This document shows positions 20,993-31,504 of a stretch of 64,000 bases of DNA, one piece after another. Location: assembly GCF_905163445.1 (NCBI RefSeq), contig NC_053187.1, positions 14,989,001 to 15,053,000 of the forward strand, given 5' to 3'. The DNA is from Pararge aegeria (Eukaryota > Arthropoda > Insecta > Lepidoptera > Nymphalidae). A program made the position numbers and the translations under genes. The first letter of the stretch is position 1; every line of letters starts with the position of its first letter. Under the pieces are notes generated by a model. It saw only the letters and a program-made list of their open reading frames with translations, was not told the origin of the DNA and did not search any database.

Positions 20993-21044
20993 AAAGATCT
21001 GTTTGGTGTGGAGTATAAAGATTGCAGAAATTATAAATTACACC

Positions 21045-21445
21045 ATACAGATTCTCCTGCTTTTCGCGGAGTGTAGCAAATTAAGCTTTATTTTCATAAT
21101 ATATCATGGATTTCCGCAAAATAACGCCTGTTTCTATTCAATCGTTCCAAATGACATTTTTACCACAGTACTGACTTCTCAGTCATAATGTATTATTATA
21201 TTACGTAAATATATAAGTCAAAAGGGTCATTAAATTAATTTTACGCCTGTATGCTACTGATTACTTAAAACTAATCATCATAATCATCTACACATCAGCC
21301 CATAATCAGCCCACTACAGAGCACGGGTCTCCTCCCACATTGAGAAGGGGTTAATGCCGTAGTCCACCACGATTACAGATTCGTACCGATTCTCCTGCTT
21401 TGCGCCGAGTATAGAAAAATAAGCTTTAATTTCATAATATAGAGA
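21045..21445. repeat. diverged 55-bp direct repeat
   Basis: CAGATTCTCCTGCTTTTCGC..AAGCTTTATTTTCATAATAT (21048-21102) and CCGATTCTCCTGCTTTGCGC..AAGCTTTAATTTCATAATAT (21388-21441) are related, with a SINE-B fragment between them. Confidence 0.65.
21275..21371 (-). mobile_element. SINE-B 3' fragment
   Basis: CATCATAATCATCTACACAT, AGCCCACTACAGAGCACGGG, TTAATGCCGTAGTCCACCAC. Confidence 0.75.
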
Positions 21446-21589
21446 AAAGAGTTGACTACTGAAACATACTCTTTCAATTAGGTTGAAAATTGGAAGGTTT
21501 GTGAATCAAAATCATAGTAAAACGATAATATCGCGATAAAACGATTAAGCGCGATGGTAGTTTATAACATATTTGTCACCACTCTTCTT

Positions 21590-22285
21590 ATACCCTGTGT
21601 CTTGCGAGGCGACTAACGGAATATAACGGAGAACGGGAAACACCGTCGGTTGTGCTACTTCTAGCATCTACTGCGATCGACGTCCTCTGCTGAACATAGG
21701 TCTTCTGAAGGGAGTTCCAAAAACCACGATCCTGGGCCGCTTGATTCCAGCCGCTCCCAGTGTCTCGGTTGATGTCGTCTATCCACCTCGTAGGAGGCCA
21801 ACCTACGCTGCTTTACGCTTTTTGCGGGGTCGCTCCTACACCACCTTTACCCCAACGTCCATTGGTTCTCCGGGCTATGGTTGCAAAGGAATAATTTCTA
21901 CTCCGTGGATGATTTTTTTCAATATGAAAAAAACAACTATGACATATGTCTTTTATCTTGACATTGAACACGAATCATCAATCAATGTTTCTGATTTTTT
22001 TAATTTTTTTACTCTAATTATTATTACCGCTATTGTACTATTGTGCTGTATTAAAATTGCGTATTTTTAAATTGATTCTTTGTGTTAATGGTTTGCAATA
22101 TTTGCACGCCAGCTAATGGCAATACACTGTGACTTCGTAATTGATATTTAAATGACATCTATGTAAACGTGTGTATTATGCAAATAAAGATCTATCTATC
22201 TGTCTATCTATGTGCCCCGCCCCGTTGCCACTTAAGCTTCGCAACTCGCTGAGCTACAGCGGTAACTCCAGTTCTCCTCATTTCT
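21590..22285 (-). pseudogene. RTE-like LINE C-terminus, split by another LINE
   Basis: Minus-strand pieces 22285-22208 (encoding VAQRVAKLKWQRG), then 21879-21590 (HSPENQW, later GGWI/DDINRDTG-like and FWNSLQKTYVQQRTS-like stretches) are colinear when 21880-22207 is removed. Stops and frame changes show decay. The plus-strand 109-codon frame here is antisense. Confidence 0.8.
21880..22207 (+). mobile_element. 5'-truncated LINE tail inserted in RTE
   Basis: Ends TATGCAAATAAAGATC then (TATC)n. Flanked by CTATG at 21875-21879 and 22208-22212, a likely 5-bp target duplication, though the CTAT-type tail blurs the right edge. Internal GCACGCC...AATACACTGTGACTT matches the 40400 copy. Confidence 0.75.
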
Positions 22286-22289
22286 GCCT

Positions 22290-22695
22290 ATTCACGTAGA
22301 GGTACGCCTAGGGAGGGATTTTGGATGAAAAGATGTCACGAAGTTTTCGTACGCTGCCCATCCGAGGTGGCTGCCCAGTACAGTATTACAGAATGACGTC
22401 AGGAGCTTTGAGAGACAAAGGGTGAATTTGACCGCCCTAATGAGGAGGGACTTTAGCACCACAATAATGGTAATTACGGGTTCGCTTTAAACTTTTATCA
22501 TTACCTTCTTTTATCGAAAGTAATGGCGACTTTTATTTATAAAGTTTTCTCATAATGTTATGTGAAAATGACAGTTTTATATTAAGTATATATATTTGAA
22601 TATAATAGATATTTCAGGAAGATAATGAATTGAAATTTTGACTTGGCAACTTAATGTTAACTTACTTAAGAATATCTTATAGAAACTGAGGTAGT
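22290..22695. other. no gene seen
   Basis: 22300-22460 is less AT-rich (CGCTGCCCATCCGAGGTGGC) and could be further transposon sequence; I do not recognise it. Confidence 0.35.
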
Positions 22696-22699
22696 GCTT

Positions 22700-22907
22700 A
22701 ATCATGTCATCCTATTACCGGTACACTGGTCTCCTCCCACAGTGAGAAGGAGCTAAAGCCGTAGTACACCACGCGTATAACCAGCAGTGTGGGTTGGTGG
22801 ACTCACCAGTCACCACACCTCTGAAACATTATGGAGAACTCTAAGACATGCAGGTTTCCTCGCGATGTTTTCCTTCACCGTTGATGCAAGTGATATTTTC
22901 ATTCCTT
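22700..22907 (-). mobile_element. SINE-B 3' two thirds
   Basis: CTATTACCGGTACACTGGTC, CACGCGTATAACCAGCAGTG (small insertion), CATGCAGGTTTCCTCGCGAT, TTCACCGTTGATGCAAGTGA. Head missing. Confidence 0.8.
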
Positions 22908-23095
22908 TAAACTCATAGCATGTATATACTTACTCATTTATTGTATGTTAAAGTATTTTAATATGTAAGTGTTGTTATTATGTATATTAGTTTATTTTTA
23001 TATTTATTTATTAATTATATTATGTACTTTTGATCTATTTGAGTACACTAGTTTATGTATTAGTATGTAGTTATTCGCATGTATGTATTTTAATA
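22908..23095. other. no gene; T-rich spacer
   Basis: T-rich, with TATTTATTTATTAATTATAT. It leads into the LINE-T tail and may be part of that 3' UTR. Confidence 0.4.
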
Positions 23096-23099
23096 TTTG

Positions 23100-23282
23100 T
23101 ACCACCAGCAGTCTATTCTCCTCTTCTTTTTTTTTCCTAATTCTAAGGTTGCCTGGCAGAGATCGCTATTAAGCGATAAGGCCGCCTTTTGTATTCTACT
23201 TCTTTCGATATGTTTCTGTTTTTATTTTATTTTATATATGTTAATGTTGTGGTATACAAATAAAGAGTTTAATAAATAAATT
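23100..23282 (+). mobile_element. LINE-T 3' end
   Basis: GGTTGCCTGGCAGAGATCGC, TATTAAGCGATAAGGCCGCC, then T-rich sequence and CAAATAAAGAG with (TAAA)n. The AGATCGCTnnnAGCGAT stem is a hallmark shared with 44800. Confidence 0.75.
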
Positions 23283-23295
23283 AATTAATAAACTT

Positions 23296-23345
23296 AACTT
23301 TGCCCTCCGAAAGTGAAGCCGAAGTCCTACCCATCCCAGGCATTA
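23296..23345 (-). mobile_element. SINE-B head fragment
   Basis: GCCCTCCGAAAGTGAAGCCG and AGTCCTACCCATCCCAGGC: the tRNA-like end only. Confidence 0.55.
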
Positions 23346-23540
23346 GCAATATAAGAAGCGCTTCTTCAGTAGCTTATTTTAAATTAAAATAACAAAATAG
23401 AATCCCACCAAAAACATTCTGTAAAACCTAGCCAAGTCTCGATGGAGCTGCTAGTTTATCTCTAAACAGTAATGAAATCTTGATAAAGTCGTGCCAAGTC
23501 TAAGGTTCCTTATTGCGATTTCTTTATAACTATAGTTAAT

Positions 23541-23799
23541 AAATATAAATAAATATGCTACGACAATACACTCATCGCCATCTAACCCCAAAGTAAGCGT
23601 AGCTTGTGTTATGGGCACTAAGATGACTGATGAATATTTTTATGAATAATATACATAAAGACTTAGAATATGCATATAAACACCCAGAGACTGAAAAACA
23701 TTCATGCTCATCACACAAACATTTTCCAGTAGTGGGAATCGAACCCACGGCCTTGTACTCAGAAAGCAGGGTCGCTGCAAACTGCTCTAATCGGACGTT
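23541..23799 (-). mobile_element. SINE-A, full length
   Basis: Intact B-box (GGGAATCGAACCCACGGCC). The A-box is damaged (CTGCAAACTGCTCTAATCGG), which should weaken pol III transcription. Open frames at 23572-23925 are SINE translation. Confidence 0.9.
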
Positions 23800-24140
23800 A
23801 ATGTTGTGTAACTTGACATATAGTCTAGTCGACAAGTTGAAAATGGTACAAAATAGAGATACTGCTCTTAAAATTATGTGCAATAGCTCATTGGATCCGG
23901 AATGACGTCTAGAAAAATGTGCCAAAAGCGTGTATTAGCACATAAAAAAATGCAAAAGTTATAAACAATTAAAGATGAAAAGAAAATGGCATTTCGTTTT
24001 TTGCCAATATTTAATAAACTATTAATATTTAAGAAATTCCAAAAGATTCTGAAAGAAGAGAAAATTTCCAATAAAAAACTCCTGACTTCCGGAACTGTAT
24101 CTCCATTATTTATCATTTTAATTTAACGCTGAAAATAGGT
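23800..24140. other. no gene seen
   Basis: The 80-codon minus-strand frame at 23874-24116 has no domain. Confidence 0.45.
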
Positions 24141-24362
24141 CTGCGCGTGACATTTTTAGGATGCGCGCGTGGCGTCAAAAGCGAGTACGGCACATTAATT
24201 AATTTATTTAAGGTATTGAATATTTTTTTTAAATTTGAAAAAATTATGGTGTGTTCTGAACACTATAATTAATTTATTCCCGTTGGAAATTTTACTTAAA
24301 GTAAATTTTTCATCAAGTTAAACAATTGTTAACTAACGAAATTTTCTCGAACTACCGTCTTA

Positions 24363-24679
24363 ATTGTAAGTGAAAAAAATGTTTAAATAATGGTCGTAAA
24401 AAATTTTCGCTTCGTAGAGCCTTTCTTACATACATACTTAACAAGATCGTGCCATAAAAGTTAAAAAAATATTTATACTTTGTTTATAACAATTTTTTTA
24501 CTTAAACAAAAACTTAAAAATCCAAGTAATGTTGTTAAAATTTTTTTTAAATATTATACAAAGTTTAAATATTTTTTTAACTTTTATGGCACGATCTTGT
24601 TAAGTATGTATGTAAGAAAGGCTCTACGAAGCGAAAAATTTTTACGACCATTATTTAAATATTTTTTTTCACTTACAAT
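24363..24679. repeat. large hairpin, arms of about 120 bp
   Basis: Left arm 24363-24483 (GTAAGTGAAAAAAATG, TAATGGTCGTAAAAA, CGCTTCGTAGAGCCTTTCTT, GATCGTGCCATAAAAG) is mirrored by 24558-24679 with only a few differences. The loop of about 74 bases is T/A-rich. Could be an inverted-repeat transposon or fold-back duplication; a transcript would form long dsRNA. Confidence 0.93.
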
Positions 24680-24706
24680 AAACGTAACGAATTACGTTTT
24701 GTTCAC

Positions 24707-24895
24707 ACTTTTATGTTATTAACTCTTTTACATATTTATTAATTCAAAATACCTAATTATTTTTATGTTAAATCCGAGACCGTACTATTTCTAAATGTTA
24801 TGTTAATTTAATCTTTGTGGTCTTAGATTTAAGTGAAACTATTTATAAATATATTTTTATTGGTGATTACGAATAAATAAATAAATTAGAAAAAT
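24707..24895 (+). mobile_element. LINE 3' tail, unnamed family
   Basis: TTTATGTTATTAACTCTTTT, TTTTATGTTAAATCCGAGA, CTTTGTGGTCTTAGATTTAA, ending (AAATA)n. The reverse complement recurs at 63260-63457 inside a SINE-A, which shows it is mobile. Confidence 0.75.
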
Positions 24896-24910
24896 AAGAA
24901 AAAAAGGAAG

Positions 24911-25030
24911 GATTTTGGCCGTAGTCCACCACGCTGGCCAATTGCGGATAAGTGGACAGCATTCGAGAGCTTGTCTTATCGAAAGCAAAGAAAGCCGAAA
25001 TCCTGTCCGCTAGGCTATCTATCACAACTT
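24911..25030 (-). mobile_element. SINE-B with central deletion
   Basis: Tail-proximal GGCCGTAGTCCACCACGCTG is followed within 60 bases by the head region GAAATCCTGTCCGCTAGGCT. Confidence 0.65.
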
Positions 25031-25500
25031 GCTATTGCTTGATTATTATTTGCCTTTTTATTGTGCCTTTTTATTTATTTTTTAAAGTATTTTTTTCATT
25101 ACACACCTACAATTCAATTTGATTTATTTGTATATATATACATTTAATTTATCAATACAATTATGCAATGTCAATTACTTTTATAATAAGTACGCGTAAT
25201 ATTATTCTTATTAAATATTTAATACTTTCTTACTTTCAGGTCTGTAATTGCAATTTAAACGATTAAAAAATTAACAAGTATCTCTGTTACACATGTACGT
25301 GCAGTAAAACGACATTAAAAAACTTAATAATAACGGTACTTAACTTTAAAATGGTTCAAGTTAACCGTATGTAGGTAGTACAGCAATTATCTTAATTTTA
25401 AACCAGTCTTACCGCGAAAGTAAAAAAGTTCCTATATGGACCAATACAGGTCTATTCGAAATTTCAAGGTGTAATCTTGTAATTGTTCATAATATAAATT
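25031..25500. other. no gene seen
   Basis: AT-rich spacer only. Confidence 0.45.
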
Positions 25501-25505
25501 GACTA

Positions 25506-25757
25506 GGCACTGCCCGCGGCCTCGCTTGCTAGTTACCCAGTTATTTAGTCAAAAGAAAGCAAAGACCAAAATAATCATCATCTAACACTTTCGTCCCCTC
25601 TCCCAACGAAACCGAGCTTAATGTCGGGATAAAAAGTGTCCAATATTACTTCTAACACTTCCGGGAATATGTGTACACAGTTTCATGAGAATCGTTTAAC
25701 TAGTTTTTGCGTGTAAGCGTAATAAACAAACTTACATTGACATTTATATTATTAGTT
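25506..25757 (+). mobile_element. common insect repeat, Helitron- or LINE-derived
   Basis: CACTGCCCGCGGCCTCGCTT, GTCGGGATAAAAAGTGTCC, GTTTCATGAGAATCGTTTAA, GTAATAAACAAACTTACATT, TATTATTAGTTGGG. This order of phrases is a very common dispersed insect repeat; classification uncertain. Confidence 0.5.
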
Positions 25758-25800
25758 GGGATAGGGATAGGGATAGGGATAGGGAAGTAGGGATAGGGAT
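25758..25800 (+). repeat. (GGGATA)n microsatellite
   Basis: Five units of GGGATA, one interruption (GGGAAGTA), then GGGATAGGGAT. Directly follows the ATTAGTTGGG end of the preceding element. Confidence 0.95.
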
Positions 25801-26395
25801 GACAGATCTTTTGTAAGGTAAGGTATAATTTTGGCGGAATTCGCAATGAAGGTAAATTTACTAATGGGCACATTGTAAATAAATTATTACAATTTTAGTA
25901 ATGAGTGACCTTATGTTGACGGCAGATCTACATAGATAATGAAGGAACAATAATAATCTTGTTCAGAGAGCATCCAAGAGTTTGACGATATTGGTTCAGC
26001 GGTTAAAATGAAAATTGCTAACAGTATATCTTTATTCTTTTCACTTTTCTATCACCAGGACAACATGTTCAATAAGTCTATCCAGGGTGTAAGCTCCTTC
26101 TGTGCTAAGTATCATCAAGATCGGTGCATTGGTTGAGCTGAACATACAAATAAACAAACAGACCAACTTAGTTATATTATAAATGTCCGCAAGCCAATTT
26201 AATGGGCCTTTTGATTTATAAGCCGCGTGTTTTGTTACGAAACGAGTTTTTGGAGATAGCAAGGCTTCGTTTTTTTCCCTTTATTTTCATACTTAATTGC
26301 CACTGTCCACGATTTAGCGCGCATGGATTTGATTTTAAGGACAAAAATAAGTATGCTATATTCATTTCCTTTTGCGAACTTGTGATCATCATATT
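25801..26395. other. no gene; possible repeat fragment
   Basis: 26080-26160 (ATCATCAAGATCGGTGCATT, ATACAAATAAACAAACAGAC) resembles the repeat at 25506. Overlapping frames at 26202-26483 and 26216-26416 lack domains. Confidence 0.4.
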
Positions 26396-26404
26396 GCAAT
26401 TATC

Positions 26405-26640
26405 GCAATTGTTCAAAATTCAAATTCAAATTCAAAAATGTCTTATTCATGAGGGCAAATTTGAGCTTAAATACAATATGTAGACCTTATTACAGGCACT
26501 TATGAAGCGTTCATACAATTAAATGTAACACTAATGTTAGTTGTTGACTTTGTACTTATATCGTTCATATTGCGAATTTTAGCCACAAGTATTCGAAGTA
26601 ATTTGAAGTCAAACGTTACGAACAATTTTTGTGCCAAGTT
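26405..26640 (-). mobile_element. LINE-Z 3' tail
   Basis: AATTCAAATTCAAATTCAAA tail on the plus strand, then GGCACTTATGAAGCGTTCAT, the reverse complement of 46130-46155. Confidence 0.65.
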
Positions 26641-26660
26641 TTGTGAAGATTATGACCATC

Positions 26661-26755
26661 CCTGTGCTTACTGGTGCGTTGTCGCCATTCCAGCACTTGG
26701 TTCTTCTTGGCTATGTGCCCCGCCCATTGCGACTTCAGCTACGTGACCTACAACT
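26661..26755 (-). pseudogene. RTE-like LINE fragment
   Basis: GGCTATGTGCCCCGCCCATT then GCGACTTCAGCTACGTGACC, reverse complement of the VAKLKWQWAGHIA region. Confidence 0.7.
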
Positions 26756-26979
26756 TTAGTACAAGTATGCTCGCTCGCAATCGAGTAGTTGTTTTCGAGT
26801 TCCGAAATACTTGACCAGCAGAGTAAAATGAATGTTATTCATATTGTATTGAAGCTCAAATTTGCCTACAACTCTTCAGATTTTGCGACTCTAAAACTTT
26901 GCAATACACACGACAACGTTTGTCTCTTACTCGAAAAAGGAAAATAGGTCTAAGGAAACGGCAACCTCCAAGTCCATAA

Positions 26980-27185
26980 CTCCATAAGCGGCGTCAAGAA
27001 TCTTCAAGGTTTTCTTTTTTAGCCCCCGACGCAAAAACGACGAGATGTTATAATTTTGACGTGTATGTGTGTGTGTGTCTGAATGTGACATCGTAGCTCC
27101 CAAACGGAAAAACTGATTTTTATTTTGTTATTATGTTTGAAAAGTGAATTAGTCGAGGGTATTCTTAGCTATGTTTTTTTTTTAT
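26980..27185 (+). repeat. dispersed module, copy 1
   Basis: TAACTCCATAAGCGGCGTCA, TTAGCCCCCGACGCAAAAAC, GACGTGTATGTGTGTGTG, CATCGTAGCTCCCAAACGGA, TATTCTTAGCTATG. Near-identical to 27910-28140; an inverted part recurs at 34484. Confidence 0.85.
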
Positions 27186-27189
27186 TCTT

Positions 27190-27905
27190 TTAAAGTAAGT
27201 CTTCTTAATTGAAAAAGGAAAAGAAGTCTAAGGAAACGGCAACCAGTACTTGCTGAGAGATTAGCGTCACAATAGATCGTAACCGGTTGACGTGATACCA
27301 GGAACCTGAGCGGCAAGCAGAAGAAAAAGAATAAGAAGGAAACGCCAGTGCTGATGATAATAACCTGATTATCATTTGCCAGCATCAAGTTAAGTATTTG
27401 TACTCTAATTAATAGATTCTAACAAAGGGAGATTTTTGTTTAAGCAACATAATTGGGGGTCATGAACTAAGAAAACCGATTTATAAATAGACATCTGGTG
27501 ACTATAACGTCGGGGCAAAGCAATGCTATAGTTCAATATTGACAACAAGGATAGAAGTAGTCAGGTTTGTTTCCTTTACCCTAACGTTTATCTAACCCAG
27601 TTCAGAGTGAATTGAAGCTGAGTAGCTCTCTACGCTTTCAAGATTAGTATTTGTCTAAATAAGATAGATATAATAATATGTTATGTGAATTGTTTGTGTA
27701 GGGAATAGTTACCGGTTTACCACATGTTTAGGAAGGTCAGGCGTTTTTTGTGGAAATACATGATCTGCAAAGAAAATTAAGTGTAATTGATATCTTCATT
27801 ATTCTTTGCTAGCGTGCAGTACAGTTTTTATGACAACTTGACTACCTAAATGCAATACCTAAAGGCAGTGCTATTAATGCTCCAGCAAATTGCTTAACTT
27901 TTAAA
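27190..27905. other. no gene seen
   Basis: Holds a second copy of GTCTAAGGAAACGGCAACC (27228; first at 26948), so the duplicated material extends around the module. Otherwise unrecognised. Confidence 0.4.
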
Positions 27906-27909
27906 TTCA

Positions 27910-28140
27910 TACTCAAATAGTCCATAACTCCATAAGCGGCGGCGTCAAGTATCTTTAAGGCTTTCTTTTTTAGCCCCCGATGCAAAAACGACGAGATTTT
28001 ATAATTTTGACGTGTATGTGTGTGTGTCTCTATGTGACATCGTAGCTCCCGAACGGAAAAACTGTTATTTATTTTGTTATTATGTTTGAAAAGTGAATTA
28101 GTCCAGGGTATTCTTAGCTATGTTTTTTTTTATTCTTTTA
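27910..28140 (+). repeat. dispersed module, copy 2
   Basis: Matches 26980-27185 throughout, with small indels (GGCGGCGTCAAG, shorter GT run, GACATCGTAGCTCCCGAACG). Ends with the same TCTTTTAAAGTAAG. Confidence 0.85.
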
Positions 28141-28144
28141 AAGT

Positions 28145-28580
28145 AAGAGTGTAACAGCTCGTTTCTGGTGTGCAGCTCGTCTCGGTTCGTCCATGGCGGT
28201 TTAGGAAAAAACTCAACAGTTTTGCAGCCCTATATGACCAAAGGCCTTGGGAAACACGCCAAGGTTGCGGTCGACGCTACGGTCGCAACCGCAGTAGGGT
28301 TTCCGTACAAAGAACTCGTTAACCATTGAAACAGCTGTCCCGCAACAACCACGGGTGGGACCGTAAACCGCTCCGTCAGTTCTCAGCCTAAGTCTAGTAC
28401 TAATATTAGCATTGTTAGGGATTCTTATCTTTTAAACTAGACAGTAAGACAACGGACTTAACATTCAATATCAAAGCATTCAGAGCTTCACTTCAATTTT
28501 TTTTAAGTCGGCGATAATGGCCTTATCTGTGTATACCTTTTTTTGACCACCACCACCTCCACAGCGATGAGCGCTGTTTA
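28145..28580. other. unclassified moderately GC-rich block
   Basis: Contains CCAAGGTTGCGGTCGACGCT paired with GGTCGCAACC, and CAACAACCACGGGTGGGACC. It reads like transposon sequence, but I cannot name it. No open frame of note. Confidence 0.35.
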
Positions 28581-28584
28581 AAGT

Positions 28585-29170
28585 GACAGGTTCAGGGCAG
28601 GGGCAGGGGCAATTTTGGAATTTATATTTTCTGAATTGTCTGTAGTTTGGGCTGTTGGTAGGCATTTTTTTTTTTTTTTTTTAATAATAATTATTTATTT
28701 GCCAAATTGTGGGTACATAACAAGAACACATTTCATTCAACAGACCCTTCACAATCGACTGTCACAGACAGTGTGCAAATGTTTCTAAAAATAAAATATC
28801 AGAAATAAGTAATAATGTCATTTTAAATTAATTAGGCAAATAATACAAATGTTGTTATACAGTTAGAAAAGTTAACTAAGTAGGTATATTGCTGTCACTA
28901 AGGTATTCTTTTACGCTATAATAGTTTCTGTGTTGAGAGTATCAAAAATTGCTCGCTTCAATTTTACTTGTGGTAGATTTTTGTGACAGTCCGGAAGTTT
29001 ATTGTACAAAGTAATAGCCATACAAAATTGGCCGAGGCTTGTTACCCTTACCGACAAAGACGTGCCGCTAATCGATTATGCGTTACTGTACGATGTCGCG
29101 TATTAACCGATTAGGGGTAAGGGTTTACTATAGCTGCTTTACTCCTTACAGGTTACTCCGTCTTTATCAT
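28585..29170 (+). mobile_element. SINE-C split by a LINE
   Basis: Head-side part (GGCAGGGGCAATTTTGGAAT to GGGCTGTTGGTAGGC, ending about 28662) and tail-side part (GGCCGAGGCTTGTTACCC, GACAAAGACGTGCCGCTAAT, from about 29024) are colinear around a minus-strand LINE insert. Confidence 0.7.
28665..29025 (-). pseudogene. jockey/CR1-like LINE C-terminus and 3' UTR
   Basis: Poly(T) at 28665 marks the poly(A) end. Minus-strand coding at 29010-28910 reads MAITLYNKLPDCHKNLPQ, then VKLKRAIFDTLNTE, and a frame change into an SVKEYL-like motif. The LYNKLP...EYL pattern is the usual C-terminal tail of these reverse-transcriptase ORFs. Dead fragment. Confidence 0.8.
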
Positions 29171-29424
29171 TCCTTACAAGCGATGATGTTGAAGTCAAGT
29201 AGATATCATTAAATACCTTCTGTTCTCATTTCGTTTGTAACATCTTTACAATTTAAACTCTCAAGTAACTGCGACGCCAGAGATAAATCTCCTTAAGTGT
29301 GCCTCGAGCTGTCAGTATTTTTTTGTAATGTAATCTCCGCTGTCAGTACTTATTAATGTGAATTGGGAATTGCATAAGTTAATCTGACATAGGTACTTAA
29401 TATCTTTTTAAACTTACTTTGTGT

Positions 29425-29671
29425 CGACCTCACTGACTCAGCGGTGAGTGCTGTGGTCTTTAATGTTGGAAATGCCGGGATAAATCTCGGGTAGGGTATT
29501 TTTTTGGTAGTTGAAATTTAAGAATTTCCTCAGGCATGGTCTGACGGGATGCTTCGGCCGTGGCTAGACACGATGCCGCTTGGAAACCGATGATGAGTTT
29601 AATATAACATAGCCCCAAAATGTAAGACCGTTACCATCTAAACTGCATTATTACTTAATGAGATTGTAATC
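29425..29671 (+). mobile_element. SINE-C, diverged
   Basis: CGACCTCACTGACTCAGCGG (A-box region), GATGCTTCGGCCGTGGCTAG, GTTACCATCTAAACTGCATT and TGAGATTGTAATCAAC in order. Confidence 0.7.
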
Positions 29672-31500
29672 AACAGATTATAAAAAAGAATAACTTTTTA
29701 GCTTTGCCCGCGTATGACCCCTACGTTATGATATCACCTTCTGCACTTCTAGCCTGGACAGAAGACCTTTTTCTTCCCGGGGAAAGAACAAAATGTTATT
29801 AAAACTGTTGCTATAAAAAAATGTTGTTATGTTTTTGTTAAAATGTTGTTATGTGTTATGTTAATTTTATGTTATATTGTTTCTCCGAGCAATAGCGCAC
29901 GAGTGGAAATAATTTTCAAATATTATAGTTGTAATAAACGTGTAATAATAAAAGGGGGCAAATCTTCTTTTCCTTGTGCTGAATGCTAAATTTTTCTCAT
30001 AAAATAAAATTAATAAAAATTTATTTTATTTTATTTATAGGTATGGCCAGTAAATATGGTAGATATTATAAGGATAAAATATTAATAGTATATTTATGTA
30101 AGGATTTTTTTGAAGCTATACTATTGCATCAGGTTTTTAGTATTCTGTATTAGAATAAGAATATAAATAAATATTTATTTAAATTGGTATACGGAAAAAT
30201 TGAGTAACATCGGAAAACGCGTTGTTTATTACCCTTTGGGAAATCTTCGGATGTGGGTTGAAAATGATTACTCAAGATTGGTTAGTCAGTTATTTATTGA
30301 GCTACTGATTATTCAACTAGGTACTTTTAGTTGCACTATATGCTGCATATATGCATTCGGAAACGTTCCAAAATCATATTATTGCGCCTCAATATCGTTG
30401 AATTACTGCAGATGTCTGTACCCACTCATGCAATTTAATATTTGAGAGCAGATTTACGTCTTGTTATGTGAGATGGGTATATGCAGTGATATGTTCGTAA
30501 TATATTATTATTCCTGGAGGGACAGACACTCACTCCGGGCCTCTCTCATAGAAGAGGTGGATTAAGATCTCTACAATTATGATGTTTTGGAAGGAAGATC
30601 TACCCTCGCCCATGCTCGAGCGCAGGTTGCGAGCTTTAAAGCTGGCGTCATATGTTTAATACGATCAAAAATTAATATATCAACTGTTTTACGAGTAAAA
30701 AAATAACAAACAAATTGAGAACGTCCTCCTTTTTTGTAAGTCGGTTAAAAAAGAAGATCTAAACCGACTTCCGTGGTTGGTTTAGGTTGTATTGTGTTTG
30801 CTAATAAAACTTGCTCTGATTACAGTTGTCCATTCAGTAAATCATCTATGTACAATAAATAATAAAAAATAAATTTAAATCATAATCTGTTAACGTCTCT
30901 TATAGGAGAAACGGTTTTACAGCATAGACCCACCAAGTTGCTCTAGCGCGGGTTGGTGGGCCAGTGATACCGAATAAACCTAAAGCTCTAAAATATTTAT
31001 TGGTTTGTATGTAGTACCTACTTAAGTCGTGGCTAGCAATTTCATATCCGGACTATATTTATAAGCGCGGCATAACGTTGGAATAGTTACGGCGCTTTCA
31101 GTTGTAACGAGTGTAACAAAACGCTACATAATTAATATATCGTCGTTATGCCACGGGTATTAAAAAGAATATATGAACAAATTCGTAGAAGACCCAAAAT
31201 TACTTAGGAAAAATAATTCTTCCGCTTTCCGCAGTCGTGTAAAACTAACCAAAATATTTTTGTTTTTGAAACTGAATAATACGAGTATATCAACTGAGCA
31301 GAAATATCTTTGTTATTATTAGTCATACAAATTTTATCACGCACGAAATATTTTTATTACGTTTTCTTAGGATCTACCTATTTATCCAACCATAAATGAG
31401 AAACAACAAAAATGGCTTTGGTGTAAGTGTAGGGAAATGCCAGGTATTTATACAGGCCAGACGAATAATACGGTAAAACCACTGGTGCTTTACAAACATT
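29672..31500. other. 1.8 kb with no gene seen
   Basis: AT-rich. The open frame at 30200-30445 has no domain. The short inverted words AAGTCGGTT/AACCGACTT at 30738-30770 are the only structure noted. Confidence 0.45.
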
Positions 31501-31504
31501 TTGC

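Noticed and set aside
21741..22070. 109-codon plus-strand open frame with a hydrophobic end
   Set aside because: First half is antisense to an RTE relic, second half is a LINE 3' UTR insert; a chimera of repeats, not a membrane protein.
23572..23925. 117-codon minus-strand and 91-codon plus-strand frames
   Set aside because: Both translate SINE-A (e.g. AVGSIPTTGKCLCDEH), as do frames at 15515-15762, 46320-46505 and 61774-62058.
24363..24679. pre-miRNA
   Set aside because: The stem is about 120 bp and nearly perfect with a 74-base loop, unlike a microRNA precursor; siRNA source or inverted transposon is more likely.
25758..25800. interstitial telomere repeat
   Set aside because: The unit is GGGATA, not the insect TTAGG/CCTAA.
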